Source: Paenibacillus sp.
GTDB lineage: Bacteria > Bacillota > Bacilli > Paenibacillales > NBRC-103111
NCBI GenBank assembly: GCA_029239545.1
Contig: JARBUQ010000202.1
Location: 1-7,759, forward strand
Reading direction: 5' to 3'
Length of the DNA stretch: 7,759 bases
The notes under the pieces are model-generated. The model was not told the origin of the DNA, ran no database searches, and saw only the letters and a program-made list of their open reading frames with translations. The translations under genes and the position numbers were made by a program. Below are positions 4,794-7,759 of the stretch, in pieces; positions within the stretch are counted from its first letter, which is position 1, and each line of letters begins with the position of its first letter.

Positions 4794-6443
4794 TTACTCC
4801 GAAGCTGGTGATTCATTACCTTCTGTACAAGCAGCTGCAGCTGCCAGCATATCAGCAATGAGCGTATATCCCTTCCGCTTGGCCCAACAAAGTGGTTGCG
4901 CCCACGATTCATCTGCCGGAAGACAAGGATCTGCGCCTTTATCCAGCAAAAACCTGACCATCTCGGTCTGTCCATATTTCGCAGCCCAGCCAAGAGGAGT
5001 AGAGTGGTATTCCTCGTCAATAGCATTCGGGTCGGCTCCGAACTCAATAAGCAATTGAGCAAATTCCAGTTTGCCAAGCCATGCTGCCTTATGTAGATAG
5101 GTAACGCTTAGCCAGTTAGAGTTGTTCGGATTGGCTCCCGACTCCAGGAACAGCCTGGCCATTTCCGTTCCCTGGTCCATTGCATATCCCATGTAATTAT
5201 TCGTGTACCATGGGACGTTTAAGTCGACGCGGTTTCGCAGGAGCAATTTGACAATATCCATGTGACCGCAATTCACAGCCATGCACAGCGGACCGTAGTC
5301 ACCACCCATGTTAATCAACGAAGGATTCGCTGCTATGATTTCACCGGCCAAATCGATTCTCCCCAAACAACAGACCATATCCAGATTCATGGATGCCCCA
5401 TAGGCATAGAGCAAATTCGCCACCGAAACGTGGCCACCCCTCATAGCAATAAATAGACTGTTCCCCCCTGATTCCACTATAGCATTAGGGTCCGCTCCAT
5501 TCTCCAGCAGCAATAGCGCACATTCCTTGTAGTTGCCCTTAACGGCTGCCCAAAGCGAACCTCCGCTCGGGGCATCCCTCTCTTCCATATTCGGATTGGC
5601 CCCATGATCGAGCAAGAGCTTAAGCGTAACGGTATTCCCGTATTTGGCCGCGTAGCTTAAGGGCCTTTTGCCTACTGAATTTTGGGCATTAACCAGGGAG
5701 GGTTCTTTTTGCAGAAAGGAGGCAACCTGCTCGGTGTCACCAATCGAAGCTGCGGTCCATATATCATAGTCCGCCCCGCGCGCGACCAAGTACCCAATGA
5801 CGAACCACTCATTTCGCAAAGCCCTCTGATTCAAATCCCGACTGCTTCGAAACCAGTAATCTCCTTCAATGGAAACTTGCAAAGGGGTAGCCCCATCCAC
5901 TCTTTTTGCCATAAGATCGGCGCCTCGATGGATCAAGCTGTCGATCAGCTGCAGGTCCCGGGTAAGCACTGCCCAATGAAGAGGGGTATTCCCGCGCTCA
6001 TCGCCACAATGAATCATCTCCGGGGAATTGTCCAGCTCCCTCAGCACCTCGTTTATTTGCCCATTTCTTATCAACCTGGCGAGTTTGCTTCCATCAGGCG
6101 ACACTTGATAATTCCGGGCAAGATGCTGTTCTAAAATGTTGGCGATTTCTTTGTATCCCCGATCCGTTGCCTTGGTCAGAAGGTCGTCCGACCATCCGAC
6201 AGGGTTCTTGATTACATCCGCACCATGCTCCAATAACAGTTGGACAGACTCGATATGCCCGGCTCTGACAGCAAAGTGTATGGGTGTGAAATATCCCCAA
6301 ACACAGTTAACAAGACCCGGGTCTTCGCTCAGCAATTTTTTTAAGGCTGCAGTGTCTCCAAGGTGAGAACGAACAATCATTTCCCTCTTGCTTTCTTCAA
6401 TAACGGTTAAATCAAAGCCGTTAAACATATCCTTCGGTACCAT
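4794..6443 (-). CDS. Large ankyrin-repeat protein (about 16 repeats)
   Basis: A 549-residue protein built almost wholly of ankyrin repeats, the helix-turn-helix-loop units that form a solenoid for binding other proteins. I count about 16 units from residue 19 to 540. Clear ones include TPIHFAVRAGHIESVQLLLE (53-72), NTPLHWAVL (152-160), GKRPLSYAAKYGNTVTLKLL (258-277), and the last strong pair at 446-509 with YLHKAAWLGK and STPLGWAAKYGQ. A degenerate unit at 183-225 carries an insert. There is no signal peptide, membrane segment or separate enzymatic domain, so it should be cytoplasmic; its partner cannot be predicted. The ATG follows AAGGGAGG at 7 bases. It lies downstream of the M55 aminopeptidase gene but is separated from it by a strong terminator, and has no convincing promoter of its own. 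Ankyrin proteins in free-living Bacillales are patchily distributed, which suggests an accessory gene. Confidence 0.93.
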   Translation of the reverse strand: MVPKDMFNGFDLTVIEESKREMIVRSHLGDTAALKKLLSEDPGLVNCVWGYFTPIHFAVRAGHIESVQLLLEHGADVIKNPVGWSDDLLTKATDRGYKEIANILEQHLARNYQVSPDGSKLARLIRNGQINEVLRELDNSPEMIHCGDERGNTPLHWAVLTRDLQLIDSLIHRGADLMAKRVDGATPLQVSIEGDYWFRSSRDLNQRALRNEWFVIGYLVARGADYDIWTAASIGDTEQVASFLQKEPSLVNAQNSVGKRPLSYAAKYGNTVTLKLLLDHGANPNMEERDAPSGGSLWAAVKGNYKECALLLLENGADPNAIVESGGNSLFIAMRGGHVSVANLLYAYGASMNLDMVCCLGRIDLAGEIIAANPSLINMGGDYGPLCMAVNCGHMDIVKLLLRNRVDLNVPWYTNNYMGYAMDQGTEMARLFLESGANPNNSNWLSVTYLHKAAWLGKLEFAQLLIEFGADPNAIDEEYHSTPLGWAAKYGQTEMVRFLLDKGADPCLPADESWAQPLCWAKRKGYTLIADMLAAAAACTEGNESPASE

Positions 6444-6495
6444 TTCTGTTCCTCCCTTAAGAGAATACGTACAGCTGCCTTTATGTCTATCTAAC

Positions 6496-6522
6496 GGAAA
6501 AACCGCCTATCCTTAGGCGGTT
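6496..6522 (-). terminator. Intrinsic terminator of the M55 aminopeptidase gene
   Basis: On the minus strand a perfect 9-bp stem AACCGCCTA / TAGGCGGTT (6501-6522) with a 4-base loop runs directly into five Ts (6502-6498). It starts 14 bases after the M55 stop and separates that gene from the ankyrin gene. Confidence 0.85.
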
Positions 6523-6535
6523 CATTCTGAGCTGT

Positions 6536-7333
6536 TCATAATGCCCTATTAAGCAAGCTGACTATTTCCGCATCTTTGAACAAAATCCTCAAACCGTCCA
6601 GCCTGACAGTTTCCACACCATCGCAATAGCATGCATCTGCCAAATCCGTAGATAAATAATGTACGACCACTTCGTACGGACCTTTCTTTTTGTAGGCCTT
6701 GCATTGATCCTTGTTATCTAGGGCTGCTTTAATCGCAGCTTTAATTTCCTCATTCACCTTTCGTGGCGACTTGAGCAAACCGCTGTGTCGTCCTGTTGCA
6801 AATTTGGTCGTGTAAGTTTGAATGAAAGGGCCAAGCTCGCGTTCTGCTTCTGCGCAGGTCGTATCGTCACCCGTGACCAGCAGCACAGGCACATCCAGCA
6901 GGCCAAACAACAAACTGTCAATTCCGATTTCACCGATTGGTTGACCATTCAAGTTGATTTGGGTAAATTTCTTTATAGAAAAGGTATGGTCCAGTATCGC
7001 TTTGTGAGTTCCAGCCATACTATGGTAACCGATCAGGATGGCCCCATCAAATGAGGAGTCCAAGCCAGGGAAACGTTGTGCTATGCTTGTACCGCCGAGG
7101 CAATACATCGCATCTGGATGTAAATCCCCAAGTAAGAAGTTGAAGCCGGTACTATGTGCATCTTTTACTATAATTTCCTCCGCCCCAGCTTGCAGCAACC
7201 CTTCTACGACAGCATTCACTTCGTTTGTCAAGAGCCTTCTCGATTCTTCATAATGCTGCTCGTGTTTAAAAATTTGCGTTTGCGATATGATTCCAGCGAT
7301 CCCTTCCATATCTACGCTTACATAAATTTTCAT
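6536..7333 (-). CDS. M55-family D-aminopeptidase (DppA-like)
   Basis: A 265-residue zinc-dependent aminopeptidase of the DppA family, known in Bacillus subtilis as a cytoplasmic decamer that releases D-amino acids such as D-Ala from short peptides. All expected residues align: Asp8 and Glu10 in SVDMEG, His60 in KDAHS, His104 in LIGYHSMAG and Glu135 in PIGEIG are the presumed di-zinc ligands, and His116 in LDHTF the presumed catalytic histidine. The length is near that of DppA (274). The start at 7333 (MKIYVSVDMEG) is chosen because GAGGGAGGA lies 4 bases upstream; an open frame continues in phase to 7492, but those codons belong to a transposase remnant. No dipeptide transporter genes adjoin it, unlike the dpp operon of B. 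subtilis, so its peptide source is unknown. It ends at a strong intrinsic terminator. No clear promoter is visible upstream. Confidence 0.93.
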   Translation of the reverse strand: MKIYVSVDMEGIAGIISQTQIFKHEQHYEESRRLLTNEVNAVVEGLLQAGAEEIIVKDAHSTGFNFLLGDLHPDAMYCLGGTSIAQRFPGLDSSFDGAILIGYHSMAGTHKAILDHTFSIKKFTQINLNGQPIGEIGIDSLLFGLLDVPVLLVTGDDTTCAEAERELGPFIQTYTTKFATGRHSGLLKSPRKVNEEIKAAIKAALDNKDQCKAYKKKGPYEVVVHYLSTDLADACYCDGVETVRLDGLRILFKDAEIVSLLNRAL

Positions 7334-7337
7334 CGAA

Positions 7338-7346
7338 TCCTCCCTC
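7338..7346 (-). promoter_or_regulatory. Ribosome binding site that sets the M55 aminopeptidase start
   Basis: On the minus strand GAGGGAGGA lies 4 bases before the ATG at 7333. An in-frame ATG at 7348 overlaps this site and the one at 7492 lies in the transposase remnant, so neither is taken as the start. Confidence 0.8.
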
Positions 7347-7737
7347 ATTCCCCTAACGATATGCGAACCCATTACCAAATCAGCGAGCCCCCTCCAACAG
7401 ATGAAGATAATCTGCTCGACGCTTCGTTCGGGACGTTGTTGTCTCAAGCGAATCGTTTCTTGCAGCACGGCCGGAGGTATGATCAGGTTCATTTTACGAA
7501 TATGGCTCTTGGGCTTGAGGCCGTCCTATTCTCCCTTGAAGTACTGGGAGATGTAACGTTCGAGCGTCCGCATGCCCACCCTTGATTTGTTGCTACTCGG
7601 AATGTGGTATACCTAAGCAGCAGTATACTCCAAATATGCCTTCAGTTCACCGGGAACCATCGGCGTTTGCCGGCTGACGATCGGGGTAATTAAGCTGTAG
7701 CGAAAGGCGGTTGTTTGTTCTGTAAAACGGGGTCCAT
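7347..7737 (-). pseudogene. Decayed amino-terminal fragment of a DDE-type transposase
   Basis: Reading on the minus strand, an AAGGAGG site (7748-7754) precedes an ATG at 7737 (MDPVLQNKQ). One base lost near 7709 moves the reading into a second frame, AFRYSLITPIVSRQTPM then PGELKAYLEYTAA. That frame is broken by TAG at 7613-7615 and again by TAG at 7526-7528, where the surrounding text (KGE, stop, DGLKPK) suggests a Trp TGG changed to TAG. It continues as PPAVLQETIRLRQQRPERS and VEQIIF. Another frame change near 7403 leads to HLLEGAR, a stop, and FGNGFAYR. The helix-turn-helix-like text (VRTLERY-type, here MRTLERYISQY) and GLKPK resemble the amino-terminal DNA-binding part of Mu-like or IS481-like transposases with an integrase core; this is from memory, not a search. 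About 125 residues remain; the DDE core is absent. The remnant stops at the ribosome binding site of the M55 gene. Confidence 0.65.
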
Positions 7738-7759
7738 ATTGAAGTTGCCTCCTTGTGAA

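Noticed and set aside
6462..6489. Promoter-like pair TAGACA-N16-TATTCT (minus strand) before the ankyrin gene
   Set aside because: The start point would fall inside the ribosome binding site at 6451-6458, leaving almost no leader; the -10 also has two mismatches.
7154..7585. Plus-strand open frame of 143 codons opposite the M55 gene and the transposase remnant
   Set aside because: It is antisense to two better-supported features and shows no family pattern.

Overview
The window looks like chromosomal DNA from a Gram-positive bacterium of the order Bacillales, most likely Paenibacillus or a close relative. This is inferred from strong GGAGG- and GAGGTGAT-type ribosome binding sites ahead of almost every gene, a lipoprotein-anchored class I cytochrome c typical of Gram-positives, a YueD-like reductase, a DppA-type M55 aminopeptidase and intermediate base composition. 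No database search was possible, so the genus is a judgement.

Left part (1-2224): the amino-terminal two thirds of the DNA repair glycosylase MutY runs off the left edge on the minus strand. It diverges from a plus-strand AraC-family regulator across a 194-base gap that holds an 11-bp inverted repeat and a phased direct repeat. A small polytopic membrane protein of unknown function follows the regulator and has its own promoter-like sequence.

Middle part (2221-4668): a short-chain dehydrogenase (minus) converges on the membrane protein gene with overlapping stop codons, and diverges from a cytochrome c lipoprotein gene (plus) across only 40 bases. The cytochrome gene converges on acpS, and a perfect 14-bp hairpin sits at their shared 3' ends. 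nadE and acpS form a tight minus-strand pair with a 6-base gap and a good sigma-A-type promoter ahead of nadE. They serve NAD synthesis and acyl-carrier-protein activation.

Right part (4794-7759), all minus strand: a 549-residue protein made almost wholly of ankyrin repeats, then an M55 D-aminopeptidase gene ending at a clear intrinsic terminator, and upstream of that the decayed amino-terminal remnant of a transposase with its ribosome binding site still visible. The remnant has at least two frame changes and two in-frame stops, and ends where the aminopeptidase gene begins. This part looks like accessory DNA beside a housekeeping segment.

I see no coherent multi-gene system that is clearly new. 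The best leads are the higher-order periodicity of the ankyrin protein, the transposase remnant abutting and in frame with the aminopeptidase gene, and the paired repeats between mutY and the AraC gene. No rRNA, tRNA, CRISPR array or intact mobile element was found.
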